This document shows, one piece after another, positions 51,366-60,391 of a DNA stretch of 64,000 bases. This DNA is from Ignavibacteria bacterium UBA2333. GTDB lineage: Bacteria > Bacteroidota > Ignavibacteria > Kapaibacteriales > Kapaibacteriaceae. Both the position numbers and the translations under genes were made by a program. Where the stretch lies: the NCBI GenBank assembly GCA_002344895.1, contig DDUR01000101.1, forward strand, positions 1 through 64,000. The letters are read 5' to 3'. Every line of letters begins with the position of its first letter. Position 1 is the first letter of the stretch. A model generated the notes under the pieces. It was not told the DNA's origin, made no database searches, and saw only the letters and a list, made by a program, of their open reading frames with translations.

Positions 51366-51727
51366 TAGGCAACCGTAAGTGTGCCCTTGACCGTCTTCGT
51401 CGTCCACGTCGTGTTCTCCGTCGTGCACACGAGCGTAACGGCGTCACGAAGAGCTCCCGATGACAGTGAGCCACCGGTTCCCGTCGTCGTGTTCGTCGTG
51501 AGGTGAGAGATGGCCTGGCCAGCGTTTTGGCCGATACGCCAGCCACCGGCACCCTTGCCAATGACCGTGATCTCGTCACCGACCTTTGCCGTGACTGGCA
51601 ACGTAATCGTTACCAATGCTGCATTGTTGGCGACGTAAATGGTACCGGCCTGAGCTTGTGCCGAGGTACCGGTAACTTCCACGGTGTCACGGCGATTCGC
51701 TGCAATCTTTTGCGAACGTGTCATCAT
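51365..51727 (-). CDS. beta-rich late protein, probable virion surface protein
   Basis: 120 residues from the ATG at 51727 (AAGGA about 8 nt upstream). Sequence is Thr/Gly/Val-rich with KVGDEITVIGKGAGGWRIGQ, a pattern common in short phage surface proteins built of stacked strands. Possibly a spike or fibre accessory. TAATG overlap with the next gene. Confidence 0.55.
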   Translation of the reverse strand: MMTRSQKIAANRRDTVEVTGTSAQAQAGTIYVANNAALVTITLPVTAKVGDEITVIGKGAGGWRIGQNAGQAISHLTTNTTTGTGGSLSSGALRDAVTLVCTTENTTWTTKTVKGTLTVA

Positions 51728-51768
51728 GATGTTGTCCTTGAATGAAGGTGATTGAATTGCTGAAATTT

Positions 51769-51981
51769 TTACGATACGACGATGCCGTGCTTGCTGCACC
51801 AGGTGCGCACGGTTTCATCCTCGTCGTACCGTTCCTTGGTCACGACGATCTGTTCACCACCTGTGCCATCGTCATTCTTTGTGACCATGACAGGATGCAT
51901 CTTACCATCGATCTCGATGTGATGCACGTCCTGCGATGCTGGTGCTGCTTCTGGTGCTGCTTTGCGAGCTCTCTTTGCCAT
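51769..51981 (-). CDS. 70-residue hypothetical late protein
   Basis: A Lys/Ala/Pro-rich N-terminus, two strands (VHHIEIDGKMHPVMVT) and a C-terminal helix. No recognised domain. Confidence 0.5.
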   Translation of the reverse strand: MAKRARKAAPEAAPASQDVHHIEIDGKMHPVMVTKNDDGTGGEQIVVTKERYDEDETVRTWCSKHGIVVS

Positions 51982-51996
51982 GTTGACCTCGTTGAT

Positions 51997-52518
51997 TTAG
52001 TCGTTGGGAATGCCGTCGAGAATTGGGTACAAGGCGTCGATGACGCCAGGGGGAATGTCATTAACGCGTGATCCCCGTGTATCAGGTGACATATTCAGAT
52101 CTGCGATGTCTAGTCGGCGCAATGGCACCTCATATGTCAATTCGGTTAGCTTCCGAATCCGCTCGTGATAGGCCACGAAGTCAGGATTCAATACGGACTT
52201 TGATCCCTGCACAATGTGCTGTTCGATGACGCCTGAATCGTGCGAGATTTCCATGAGAATCTTGCGTTGCAACTCAGCAAAGTCTTCGATCAATGGTCGA
52301 ATCAAACGACGATTCGTGACGATTGCCCATCGAGCACGATCACCAAGCCTGTATGGAACAACGATCGACCTATCACCAACGATCTGTTGTGAACCATCAA
52401 GTGCCTGAAGAGCTTCATACATGGCATTCAGTTCGGTGAACGTATACGCGTTAACGTCATACCGCTCTTGTGCTGTAGGCTGTTTTAGAGATGTCTTTGT
52501 CGTCGTCTTGATAGCCAT
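51997..52518 (-). CDS. hypothetical late protein
   Basis: 173 residues, mostly helical with a basic start. AGGAAAG precedes the ATG. No recognised domain; it lies in the fibre/spike cluster, so a structural or assembly role is likely. Confidence 0.5.
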   Translation of the reverse strand: MAIKTTTKTSLKQPTAQERYDVNAYTFTELNAMYEALQALDGSQQIVGDRSIVVPYRLGDRARWAIVTNRRLIRPLIEDFAELQRKILMEISHDSGVIEQHIVQGSKSVLNPDFVAYHERIRKLTELTYEVPLRRLDIADLNMSPDTRGSRVNDIPPGVIDALYPILDGIPND

Positions 52519-52520
52519 AT

Positions 52521-52757
52521 TTACTTTCCTAATGCCTCACGAACGTCAACGAGAAGTTCAGCCACAGAGGCGAGATCTTCTAACGTGCGATCGTGAATGG
52601 ATTGAAGTTGTTCAATGGTCGTTTCGTACTCATGCCAATCGACATAACCCGTTTCCGGATGGTGTCGTTTGATACCAATACGAACCGTCGTTTCGTCGAC
52701 GACACGAATACGTGCTCGGCCAGATTCTTTTGCTGCTTTATAGGTGTGCGTGTCCAT
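52521..52757 (-). CDS. 78-residue late protein downstream of fibre
   Basis: Starts at the ATG at 52757, which overlaps the fibre stop (TAATG). A beta hairpin then a long helix (YETTIEQLQSIHDRTLEDLA and on). It could be a fibre-assembly chaperone, judged only from position and size. Confidence 0.5.
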   Translation of the reverse strand: MDTHTYKAAKESGRARIRVVDETTVRIGIKRHHPETGYVDWHEYETTIEQLQSIHDRTLEDLASVAELLVDVREALGK

Positions 52758-55219
52758 TATGTGCCGAGTGCTCCATGTGTTTGCCAGTCGACGATGAGCT
52801 GTGCAAGTCGTTCTGCGACGTCCTGCACCGTGGCTGATCCAGTTGCAAACGTTGCCCGTGACATTGGACCCGTCGGCACTCCCCAACCAGTGATTCGTGA
52901 TCCGAGAACCTTTGTTCCTTCGACTCGTATCTCTGATGTTCCAGCGCTAAACGTCGTGACATCTAGATACGCCGTACCACTGCTGTTGGATGTAACAGAC
53001 AGACTCGCCACACTTGCTCCATCAACGGATACTGATGTGTTGTTTCCGGCATTTCCCAGAGATATGCCTCCATTACCCGTGAGTTCCAGTACCGTCAACA
53101 TGTTGGAACCATTGGCGAGATCTATCCTGTACCGGGAGTTCCGCGTGGTGTCTGTAGCGTCAACCCATAAGATGGTATCACGCATAGCCTCACGAACGTT
53201 CGACGATGTCTCTAGCTGAATCACACGACGTGCACCGAAGCTATTTGCCACTGTTCCGGATGACGTTAACGTGACCGTTTCAATAGTCTCAAATGTTGAT
53301 GTCTGTGACGTTGTAACAGTTGATGTTTGAATGCCATTACCAGACAACCGGAATACTTCAGCCATCGTCGTTGCATTCCACACGCCTTGGAAAACAATTG
53401 CAGACGTACGTGATGTGTCCGTTGCGGTCGTCCACAAGACATCAATGGAAGCAGCATCGCGTTGATTCGTGTTCGATGACTCAAGTCGAAATTCAATTCG
53501 TTGTCCAAATCCAGATGCCGGCGTACCGTTTGATGCTGCATCTAAGCGCAAGGACCGCACGACAGACGTAGTTGTATTCCAGGCAGGACCATTGACATGC
53601 ACAAGTGCGTTTGTGCTCGTGTATGACGATTGTGCAGATGACACATACAACGCAGAGTAATCGCCCGTTGGAATGAAGTCTACCCCCGCGAAAGAGCCAA
53701 TCGCACCATCGTTTCGGAACGCGAAACGATTGATGTAGTACGATAGCTGACTGGTTTGTGTAATGACACCTGTACTATCACTTTGCAGGAGTAACCGGTT
53801 TGAAGAACCACTTGCAATGTTGGTCGTGTTGATGGTGATCGTATCTAGCGTGACGTTACGATTCACCATCGTCACCGTGCGTGTTGTGGACGCAGAAACA
53901 GCCGACGTATCGAATCCGATCTGCTTGGTGTTGTCCGCGTTATTAAAGATTCTAAACGTCGAATCATTGAACGTTGCACCACCACCTGTTGCCGTGATCG
54001 TGATTGATCCCGCGCCGTTGGTGACACTGATGCCTGTTCCAGCTGTGAGCGTAGCGAGTGTGTAGCCGCTTCCGTTACCTATTAGCAGGCTTCCGTTGGC
54101 AGCCGCCGATCCATCAACACCCGTTCCACCGCGTGCCGTTACGAGTTGACCTGTCGTGATCTTCGCAGCATCCAATGACGGTATGTCACTTGCGACCAGG
54201 GCTCGAAACGTTGGTGTGGCTGGAGATCCTGTGGAAGGTCCAGCGAACACGATGTTCGCATTTTGATTTGCCCAGGCTAGAGTCAACGTTCCAGTCGTCG
54301 TGACCGGCGTGTTCGTTACCGTGAGCTCGGATGGTGCAGCCAGACCGACGGACGTCACTGTTCCACTACCACCACCTGTTGCCGTGATTGTGATCGATCC
54401 GGATCCGTTCGTGATGTTGATACCAGATCCGGCCGTGAGCGTTGCAAGTGTGAAGCCGCTTCCATTGCCAATCAACACCGTACCGTTTGCGGCCGCCGAT
54501 CCATCAACACCCGTTCCACCGCGTGCCGTTACAAGTAAACCCGTCGTGATCTTGGCAGCATCCAGCGATGGTATGTCATTTGCGACCAGGGCGCGAAACG
54601 TTGGTGTGGCTGGAGATCCTGTAGAAGGTCCAGCAAACACGATGTTCGCATTCTGATTTGCCCAAGCCAGAGTCAACGTTCCAGTCGTCGTGACCGGCGT
54701 GTTCGTTACAGTGAGCTCGGATGGTGCAGCCAGACCTACGGACGTCACTGTTCCGCTACCACCACCTGTTGCCGTGATCGTGATCGATCCGGATCCGTTC
54801 GTGATGTTGATTCCAGATCCGGCCGTGAGCGTTGCAAGTGTGAATCCGCTACCATTACCGATCAACACCGTACCGTTTGCGGCCGCCGAACCATCTACAC
54901 CCGTTCCACCGCGTGCCGTTACGAGTTGACCAGTCGTGATCTTCGCAGCATCCAACGATGGTATATCATTTGCGACCAGGGCACGAAACGTTGGTGTGGC
55001 TGGAGATCCTGTTGAAGGTCCAGCAAAAACAACGTTAGCATTCTGATTTGCCCAGGCAAGGGTAATCGTGCCGTTCGTCGTGATCGGCCCACCAGATACC
55101 GTCAATGCTGCTGGCACGGCAATGTCAACAGACGTTACCGTGCCAGTACCAACACCGACAGTACGGCGAGGAACCTGCATCGATCCGATCGGTGACGAAT
55201 ATGTAACGCTTGCACTCAC
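52757..55219 (-). CDS. repeat-built fibre/spike protein
   Basis: 820 residues. N-terminal part has three 130-residue repeats beginning GTVTSVGLAAPSELTVTN and containing ASDIPSLDAAKITTG and ARGGTGVDG, the well-known phage fibre repeat; the copies match a 390-bp DNA repeat. The C-terminal half is beta-rich and ends in a domain seen in other Bacteroidota prophage fibres (TGWGVPTGPMSRATF, then AERLAQLIVDW). Probably the receptor-binding fibre. ATGA overlap with the upstream small gene. Confidence 0.85.
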   Translation of the reverse strand: MSASVTYSSPIGSMQVPRRTVGVGTGTVTSVDIAVPAALTVSGGPITTNGTITLAWANQNANVVFAGPSTGSPATPTFRALVANDIPSLDAAKITTGQLVTARGGTGVDGSAAANGTVLIGNGSGFTLATLTAGSGINITNGSGSITITATGGGSGTVTSVGLAAPSELTVTNTPVTTTGTLTLAWANQNANIVFAGPSTGSPATPTFRALVANDIPSLDAAKITTGLLVTARGGTGVDGSAAANGTVLIGNGSGFTLATLTAGSGINITNGSGSITITATGGGSGTVTSVGLAAPSELTVTNTPVTTTGTLTLAWANQNANIVFAGPSTGSPATPTFRALVASDIPSLDAAKITTGQLVTARGGTGVDGSAAANGSLLIGNGSGYTLATLTAGTGISVTNGAGSITITATGGGATFNDSTFRIFNNADNTKQIGFDTSAVSASTTRTVTMVNRNVTLDTITINTTNIASGSSNRLLLQSDSTGVITQTSQLSYYINRFAFRNDGAIGSFAGVDFIPTGDYSALYVSSAQSSYTSTNALVHVNGPAWNTTTSVVRSLRLDAASNGTPASGFGQRIEFRLESSNTNQRDAASIDVLWTTATDTSRTSAIVFQGVWNATTMAEVFRLSGNGIQTSTVTTSQTSTFETIETVTLTSSGTVANSFGARRVIQLETSSNVREAMRDTILWVDATDTTRNSRYRIDLANGSNMLTVLELTGNGGISLGNAGNNTSVSVDGASVASLSVTSNSSGTAYLDVTTFSAGTSEIRVEGTKVLGSRITGWGVPTGPMSRATFATGSATVQDVAERLAQLIVDWQTHGALGT
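53976..55145. repeat. three tandem 390-bp repeats in the fibre gene
   Basis: Copies begin near 53976, 54366 and 54756 (minus-strand gene) and differ at few positions. Near identity at DNA level implies recent duplication or gene conversion and a hot spot for copy-number change. Confidence 0.8.
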
Positions 55220-55413
55220 TTCAACTTTGCCTTGATAGCCATTGCCTTCAGAATGCCAATCTTTTTTGCCTTGGTCACGGGACCATCCTTTATCGTCGGG
55301 ATGTAGGAGTTCACGAGATCGATCATCTTGGCTCGAAATGCAGCCTGTGTTTCGTTGTCAATGGCAGGCCAGTCGATAACATTTGCCAGATCGGTAAACC
55401 ACTTCGGAATCAT
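55216..55413 (-). CDS. 65-residue late protein
   Basis: Amphipathic helices (FTDLANVIDWPAIDNETQA) and a basic C-terminus (KAMAIKAKLK). ATGA overlaps at both ends. Function unknown. Confidence 0.5.
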   Translation of the reverse strand: MIPKWFTDLANVIDWPAIDNETQAAFRAKMIDLVNSYIPTIKDGPVTKAKKIGILKAMAIKAKLK

Positions 55414-56225
55414 TGCCCCACCTCCGCGATTCCGAGATCTTCCGATGTCACAGCGGTTTCACCTGGTGCAGCTGGTGATGACTTCGACTTACCTGTCAGG
55501 AAGCCTGTGACGCTATCAAACAACTTGTCGACAAGTTTATCAGCTAGAGCGGCCTGGAATGGTTGTGAGGCAGCACCAATGGAGCTAATCTGACTTGACA
55601 GGCCTTCCTGGCTCTCGATCGTTTCCTTGTATTTAGGAATGATCTTCTCGTTGACATACTTCAGCTCAAAAGCATGTTCCTGTACCTTAGCCTCCAGCGT
55701 TGAGATCTTTTGATCTTTTTGCCGGATTTCTGCGTTGTGCTCGGTCTGGATGCTGACGATCTGTTGTGATAACGATTCATTCCGTGACCGCTCTGCATCA
55801 AGCTGTCGACGCAAGTCGATGATTTGATCTTCGTACACTTTGATGACGTGTGCGAGTTCTCGTTCCGGTGCTGTTGAAAGCAGCGGTTGTGCCGGTACTG
55901 CATCGGAAAGTCCTGATGCAGCGACCTTCGGCCCATTTGTATGCGTGCCTTTCGAGAACGGCATTTCATCTTGTGTCTGCGGATCTATCTCCGCTATGGT
56001 CATGATTGTTCGTTGCGGCGCATCAAACGGATTGCGGTCCCAATAGTCCTGAGCTGTCCGGCAACCATGATCGATGAATCGTTGACCGGAGAGTATGATC
56101 GCCTTCGGCTTTGAGAGCCATTGAAAACGAAGTGGATTTCCACCTTCCTTGACCTTGCCGATTTTATAGGATTTGGTCGGTTGGAATGCTCTGATTTCGT
56201 CTTGATCGTTGGTCGTTTTTCCCAC
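55410..56225 (-). CDS. coiled-coil late protein
   Basis: 271 residues. N-terminal globular part (GNPLRFQWLSKPKAIILSG, DHGCRTAQDYWDRNPFD) and a long heptad-rich coil about 120-205 (VYEDQIIDLRRQLDAERSRN and on). Could be a vertex or capsid-stabilising protein; no family recognised. ATGA overlap with the next gene. Confidence 0.6.
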   Translation of the reverse strand: MGKTTNDQDEIRAFQPTKSYKIGKVKEGGNPLRFQWLSKPKAIILSGQRFIDHGCRTAQDYWDRNPFDAPQRTIMTIAEIDPQTQDEMPFSKGTHTNGPKVAASGLSDAVPAQPLLSTAPERELAHVIKVYEDQIIDLRRQLDAERSRNESLSQQIVSIQTEHNAEIRQKDQKISTLEAKVQEHAFELKYVNEKIIPKYKETIESQEGLSSQISSIGAASQPFQAALADKLVDKLFDSVTGFLTGKSKSSPAAPGETAVTSEDLGIAEVGQ

Positions 56226-56233
56226 AGATGACC

Positions 56234-56803
56234 TCAGTAGTAAACAGGTACACGTTCGACAACCAGTCCCGCACGCATGCCGTTCGTCACGGGTGCGATC
56301 TCACGCATGGCCTGTTTCCATTTGCGAACGTATCCAGCGGCGCGGCGTGCAGCAGATGCAGAACAATTACCCTGGTTATAGGCTACGACAGCAGCCTCCA
56401 GATTAAATCCACAACGACGATATCGCCAGGCGAAGATGTGTAGTGCCAACAGGCTCGAATAGGATGGATCGTACATCTTCTCCATTGGAGCAGTTGGCAA
56501 TTTTGCGAGTCGCTCTGCTTCGGTTTTTGTGATGTTATTGATCTGCATCAAGCCTTTTGCTGTGTGCGGCTTCGGCGCGTGGGCATTTGGATCAAAGCGT
56601 GACTCGATAAAAGCAATTGCCGTCAACCACTGTGAAAGTGCTTGTGCCATTGTAGGGCGACCCATCTTTATTGACGTCGCGTTTAACGGCTGCATGGGAT
56701 CTGGATCTGATGACTCTACCCATCGTGGCAGATCGTAGGCGACGACGATATCATACGCGCTGTTCAGATGAATGTGGAACACGTCGCTTGCTGACAGTCT
56801 CAT
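56234..56803 (-). CDS. lytic transglycosylase (SLT fold)
   Basis: 189 residues. Goose-lysozyme/SLT motifs: catalytic Glu in AIAFIESRFDPNA, AKGLMQINN and AYNQGNCS. Cuts peptidoglycan glycan strands; in membrane-containing tailless phages such as PRD1 a transglycosylase rides in the virion to open the wall at entry. It is ATGA-coupled to the adjacent putative capsid gene, fitting a virion enzyme. Confidence 0.88.
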   Translation of the reverse strand: MRLSASDVFHIHLNSAYDIVVAYDLPRWVESSDPDPMQPLNATSIKMGRPTMAQALSQWLTAIAFIESRFDPNAHAPKPHTAKGLMQINNITKTEAERLAKLPTAPMEKMYDPSYSSLLALHIFAWRYRRCGFNLEAAVVAYNQGNCSASAARRAAGYVRKWKQAMREIAPVTNGMRAGLVVERVPVYY

Positions 56804-57579
56804 AGTTTACCTCCCAGTTGAAATTCTGCCACCATGTAGACCGTATATCGCTGTATCAGCTGGGCAGCAGGGATGATTTGTCCCATCTGCGCAAAGGCAC
56901 GAAGACCTTTTGACTGAACCTTGCCCAGGTGAACATCACATTCACTCCACCAAGGATTCGGAATGCCGATGGACAAGTGCCCCTGATGGCCCTTGTCAAC
57001 CTCTGCCTTCGTGAGATTGCCGTAGACAACAGGGTTGTTGTTGCACAGTAGGACAGGCCGAAAGAAATTCGGCTGCCAGAAACCAATCTGAGCAAACCGA
57101 TAATCGGACTGCAGCAAGGCACGATCTCCACCTTTGGAGGCGATGATTTCTGCAATCGCCGTTGCATTCTGTCCAGCACCGGCAGGATTTAACGTTGGAT
57201 CGAACGCACAAAAGAACGTGCGCTTGAGCTTCACACGATCAGCAGCATAGACAGGATCCAGATCAGCAACAGGCAAGAGCTCAATCGTGTACGGATCCGG
57301 CTGACGAGATTCAGTACCTGGTGCCGCACTTGCTTGACCTGTCCGAGCAAGTTCAGTAGCAAATCCAAAGGGTGAGTTAGCGACGTGCGCAGGATTAAAC
57401 TCTTTCGCGGTATCTGTTGTTGAAATCCAGATGCCAAGTGCTGTCTCAGACCACCGCTCACTCTCCACGTACAGACGTGCCGCCTCCATGACGCTGTCAG
57501 AGACGCGATCGAGTTTCTCACTGACACGGTCTAGCCGTTCAATGAGATCACAAATCGTAGGTGGTTGCTTGTCGATCAT
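56800..57579 (-). CDS. putative capsid protein C (259 residues)
   Basis: A short N-terminal helical region (CDLIERLDRVSEKLDRVSD) then a beta-rich body (KLKRTFFCAFDPTLN, FAQIGFWQPNFFRPVLLCNN, WWSECDVHLGKV, RYTVYMVAEFQLGGKL). Length and strand content suit a single-jelly-roll capsid protein; no sequence signature confirms it. ATGA overlaps with the genes on both sides. Confidence 0.45.
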   Translation of the reverse strand: MIDKQPPTICDLIERLDRVSEKLDRVSDSVMEAARLYVESERWSETALGIWISTTDTAKEFNPAHVANSPFGFATELARTGQASAAPGTESRQPDPYTIELLPVADLDPVYAADRVKLKRTFFCAFDPTLNPAGAGQNATAIAEIIASKGGDRALLQSDYRFAQIGFWQPNFFRPVLLCNNNPVVYGNLTKAEVDKGHQGHLSIGIPNPWWSECDVHLGKVQSKGLRAFAQMGQIIPAAQLIQRYTVYMVAEFQLGGKL

Positions 57580-58025
57580 ACCTTAGAGCCGGCCAACCGT
57601 GCACGTCGCTGATTAAACTCTGGTTCTGTCAAGTAGTTGATGAAGCAGGTTGCCGTGATTGTGATCGGCACGTTGATGTCATCACGTAATGCCGATGATG
57701 ACCCATTGTCGTGCTTGAACGTGAACGTCATTTTGCCATTTCCGACGTAAAATGGCTTGGCATTCTCAAGGCTGAAGTAGTCGTTAATCACGTCCAGCGG
57801 CGCTGGATTACGGATATACGACACGTTGAAATTGTCCTTGATACTGACGTTCACCTCGGAGCGGTCTGTGTCGTCAGCTGTAACGCGCTTGTTGTCGGCG
57901 ACTGCTGAGAACCGAAACTCGACTTCCGCAAACTGGCCTGTCATCTCAAGAGTAGCTTCAGCTGTTCCACCGGCTGTCTTGATCGTCGCAGTGAGCGGAA
58001 TGATCTCTGAAAGTTTGTCGATCAT
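57576..58025 (-). CDS. putative small capsid protein B (149 residues)
   Basis: Almost entirely beta: IIPLTATIKTAGGTAEATLEM, VEFRFSAV, EVNVSIKDNFNVSY, KMTFTFKHDN, VPITITATCFINY. Suits a small jelly roll of the kind that builds capsids in P23-77-like phages. The assignment is structural guesswork. AGGAT precedes the ATG; ATGA overlap with the 259-residue protein gene. Confidence 0.45.
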   Translation of the reverse strand: MIDKLSEIIPLTATIKTAGGTAEATLEMTGQFAEVEFRFSAVADNKRVTADDTDRSEVNVSIKDNFNVSYIRNPAPLDVINDYFSLENAKPFYVGNGKMTFTFKHDNGSSSALRDDINVPITITATCFINYLTEPEFNQRRARLAGSKV

Positions 58026-58053
58026 GTCTTTTATCCTGTATGGTTCCGGTCAT

Positions 58054-58094
58054 GCCGGAGAACCGCCTCATTCGGAGAGTTGTGGTCCTCCGGC
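58054..58094 (-). promoter_or_regulatory. inverted repeat between the two leading capsid candidates
   Basis: GCCGGAG (58054-58060) and CTCCGGC (58088-58094) in the 101-bp gap, the longest gap in this part of the late operon. It may stabilise the upstream message or attenuate expression of downstream genes. Confidence 0.35.
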
Positions 58095-58126
58095 GTCCGG
58101 TTGTGGGAGTTGATTTCGATGATCGA

Positions 58127-58756
58127 TTATCGTGGCTGCGCGATGACCTTTACACCGCGCATACGCAGATTCAAGAGCGTGAAGTAGTCGGTGTTGTTCG
58201 CATCGTCGACTTGATCCAGGTATGGCATGTTGCCAGCTGGATTAGTCGTTGTGAGCAACGTTTTCGGCGTAAAGAACTCACCACGGAACTGATCACGCAC
58301 ACCGACAAAGAGTGGCGTTGATAACGCGATCATGTCATCACCTTCACGCGGCGTGACGATCAGCTGAGAATCGTCGTAATACGAGCGTACGTCACCGTAT
58401 TCGTACAGATTTGCCGAAAAGAGTTCCGTGTTGCCTTCGTAGAACACTACGCGGCTCTGACGACGGAAATAGTCCTGGATCTGCTGCGAACTGGCAGTAC
58501 CGACCGCATTGAACTGCGCATTCGTTGTCGCCGAGATGCGGGAAAAGATGTAAGCGTTGTCGTTCGGGAACTCCTGACTCAACATGGCCTGGTTGCCATT
58601 GTCCGTAGAACGCAAAAACAGACTGTAGCTCGATTTCGTCTGCATGCTCCGACGAATCGGAATGATTCGAGTGACGGTGATCGGCTCGTACTGGTAATCA
58701 AAGTTCGGGTCCAACTTGAGCCGACGAAGCGTATCTGCGTTGAGTTCGATTGTCAT
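58127..58756 (-). CDS. putative major capsid protein A (209 residues)
   Basis: Beta-rich protein (YQYEPITVTRIIPIRRSM, SYSLFLRSTDNGNQAML, RVVFYEGNTELFSANLYEYG, QLIVTPREGDDMIALSTPLF, FTLLNLRMRGVKVIAQPR). The long gaps before and after it, and its length, suggest high and separate expression. A single jelly roll is the likely fold. No HK97-type fold is suggested. Low certainty in the exact role. Confidence 0.5.
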   Translation of the reverse strand: MTIELNADTLRRLKLDPNFDYQYEPITVTRIIPIRRSMQTKSSYSLFLRSTDNGNQAMLSQEFPNDNAYIFSRISATTNAQFNAVGTASSQQIQDYFRRQSRVVFYEGNTELFSANLYEYGDVRSYYDDSQLIVTPREGDDMIALSTPLFVGVRDQFRGEFFTPKTLLTTTNPAGNMPYLDQVDDANNTDYFTLLNLRMRGVKVIAQPR

Positions 58757-58807
58757 GATGTTATCCTGGGTGTTGTTGGTTGATTGGTTACGTTGTTTGT
58801 CGATGCC

Positions 58808-59323
58808 TTACAGAGCAATACGCACTGTTTCGCGTTGTGGACCTGTCACAAGCAACTCTTGTAGCTGCTCGGTCCTTCCGGCACCAATGCGCGGGATGTC
58901 GTTCATTTGATCACCTGGATATGCCAGTACTTGCCGACCAGATGGCAGCTGAACTGGAACGGCATCGTTCACACCGCCACCGTCAGGAACTGCGGTTGCA
59001 GTTGTTGGTGCTGCTGTGTACGAATCCTCGGACCAGGCGAAAATGGTTGTGCCTGTTTTTGCAAACAGTTTAGGATTCAGATAGATGTACGTGGCGTGTA
59101 CAGCCGTTGTGATTGCTGCACCAACGGCGACTTCCGGCTTGCCGGTGAGTACCGCTAACACGATACCTGAACCGAGTCCCGTGAGTGCTCCAGGCGTGCC
59201 GTTCACCTTAGCGAACGTTGGTACTGCCAGATATGTCGCAGCTCCCAAGACACCCCAAAGAAGTGATTTGCCTGTACCAACGCCGAAGACCTTCTTCGCG
59301 TTGCCCACCAGTGAATATCCCAT
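58808..59323 (-). CDS. late membrane protein with three helices
   Basis: 171 residues from the ATG at 59323 (GGAG 7 nt upstream). Gly/Ala-rich hydrophobic segments (SLLWGVLGAATYLAVPTF, ALTGLGSGIVLAVLTG, VAVGAAITTAVHATYIYL), then a soluble tail. Candidate component of an internal virion membrane. Confidence 0.6.
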   Translation of the reverse strand: MGYSLVGNAKKVFGVGTGKSLLWGVLGAATYLAVPTFAKVNGTPGALTGLGSGIVLAVLTGKPEVAVGAAITTAVHATYIYLNPKLFAKTGTTIFAWSEDSYTAAPTTATAVPDGGGVNDAVPVQLPSGRQVLAYPGDQMNDIPRIGAGRTEQLQELLVTGPQRETVRIAL

Positions 59324-59359
59324 GTCGTTTCTCCGTGTTTTTTTTGTTGATTGCAATGT

Positions 59360-59932
59360 TTACTTCATCGTTTTGGCAATTGCAAAGCCACCAACGAGAG
59401 CGGCTGCTCCAATGCCGAGAATGAGGCCCCAGTTTGTCTTTGGCTCCTGCGTCGTGCCGTAGGAGACCGTGCCAGAGAACGGATTCCCGCCACCAGCATC
59501 CATAGCCGATGAGAGTCCACCACAGCGTGACATGAGGCGGTCATTCAGTGCGGCCGACGGTCCGGATGTTGGTCCGGCTGTCTGCCTGCCCTGAGCAAGT
59601 GCCTGGTTTGTTTCGTCGCAGAGGATGCGAACGGATTTGTCGGCAGGCTCTTCGCACACCCACTTGCGCTCTTCGGCGATCACTGGAGTTGAACCTGGCA
59701 CCGGCTGATCTACGAGGTATTTCGTTGTACGCCGTGTGTCGATTCGACACGGACAAGCGGCTCCTGTCGTGCTCAATTCGCGCGACTGGTCGCTCGTACG
59801 TTCAGTACGGATTTGCCCGCCACTCGCTGTCGTGTCTGTCGGTGTCGATCCAGCGATACCACCGAGTGGAGTAACGGATGCGAGTCCATCATGAAGGCCT
59901 GTGTGGCGGCCTCGGCCAAGAATGAGGTTCAT
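59360..59932 (-). CDS. late membrane protein with GLHDG motif, C-terminal helix
   Basis: 190 residues. N-terminus MNLILGRGRHTGLHDGLASV; a Cys- and Thr-rich middle (CPCRIDTRRTTKYLV, RKWVCEEPADKS); a C-terminal helix GLILGIGAAALVGGFAIA. The opening resembles the 118-residue protein at 49266. AAGGA precedes the ATG. Confidence 0.6.
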   Translation of the reverse strand: MNLILGRGRHTGLHDGLASVTPLGGIAGSTPTDTTASGGQIRTERTSDQSRELSTTGAACPCRIDTRRTTKYLVDQPVPGSTPVIAEERKWVCEEPADKSVRILCDETNQALAQGRQTAGPTSGPSAALNDRLMSRCGGLSSAMDAGGGNPFSGTVSYGTTQEPKTNWGLILGIGAAALVGGFAIAKTMK

Positions 59933-59941
59933 AGTGATTCC

Positions 59942-60391
59942 TTAGTACCAAGTTGGCACGTTGTGTTTTCTGAACTGGAATTTTTTAACGTTTGCCGGTG
60001 GACGAATGAACACTTGTGGATCCTCGCGCTCGATGCGTCGTGTAGGTTCCTCACGGAAGATTTGCGGTTGCAAGCGGACGATTTCCGTCTCCCGTTTTGT
60101 GACGGTAGGAGCTTCAACGACCGTTGTACGTCCACGACCAATTACGTTCTGTGGCGGTGCTACGGCTTGTTGCTGTTGCTGGGGGGCAATCACGATCGGC
60201 GGTGTGTTCACGACGGGCTCCATGTGTGGAGCGTAACTACCCATGAAGGGATTCGCATTGTTGTTGATGTTTAGATTGATCGGCCAACCTGGAAATCCTC
60301 CCGCAGGTCCAAACCCACCATGAGGCTGCTGGTCACGGCATCCACAGCCATAGTCATGTGAACGTGACGTCGTTGTTAGCATACAACTCAT
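59942..60391 (-). CDS. Gly/Asn/Gln-rich late protein
   Basis: 149 residues from the ATG at 60391 (TAATG overlap; AGGAG upstream). Low-complexity Gly/Pro/Asn/Gln segments (HGGFGPAGGFPGWP, APQQQQQAVAP), then a basic region. Function unknown; possibly a minor virion or assembly protein. Confidence 0.55.
   Translation of the reverse strand: MSCMLTTTSRSHDYGCGCRDQQPHGGFGPAGGFPGWPINLNINNNANPFMGSYAPHMEPVVNTPPIVIAPQQQQQAVAPPQNVIGRGRTTVVEAPTVTKRETEIVRLQPQIFREEPTRRIEREDPQVFIRPPANVKKFQFRKHNVPTWY

Noticed and set aside
54300..54929. Two repeated plus-strand frames inside the fibre gene
   Set aside because: They are reverse-strand shadows of the 390-bp fibre repeat.
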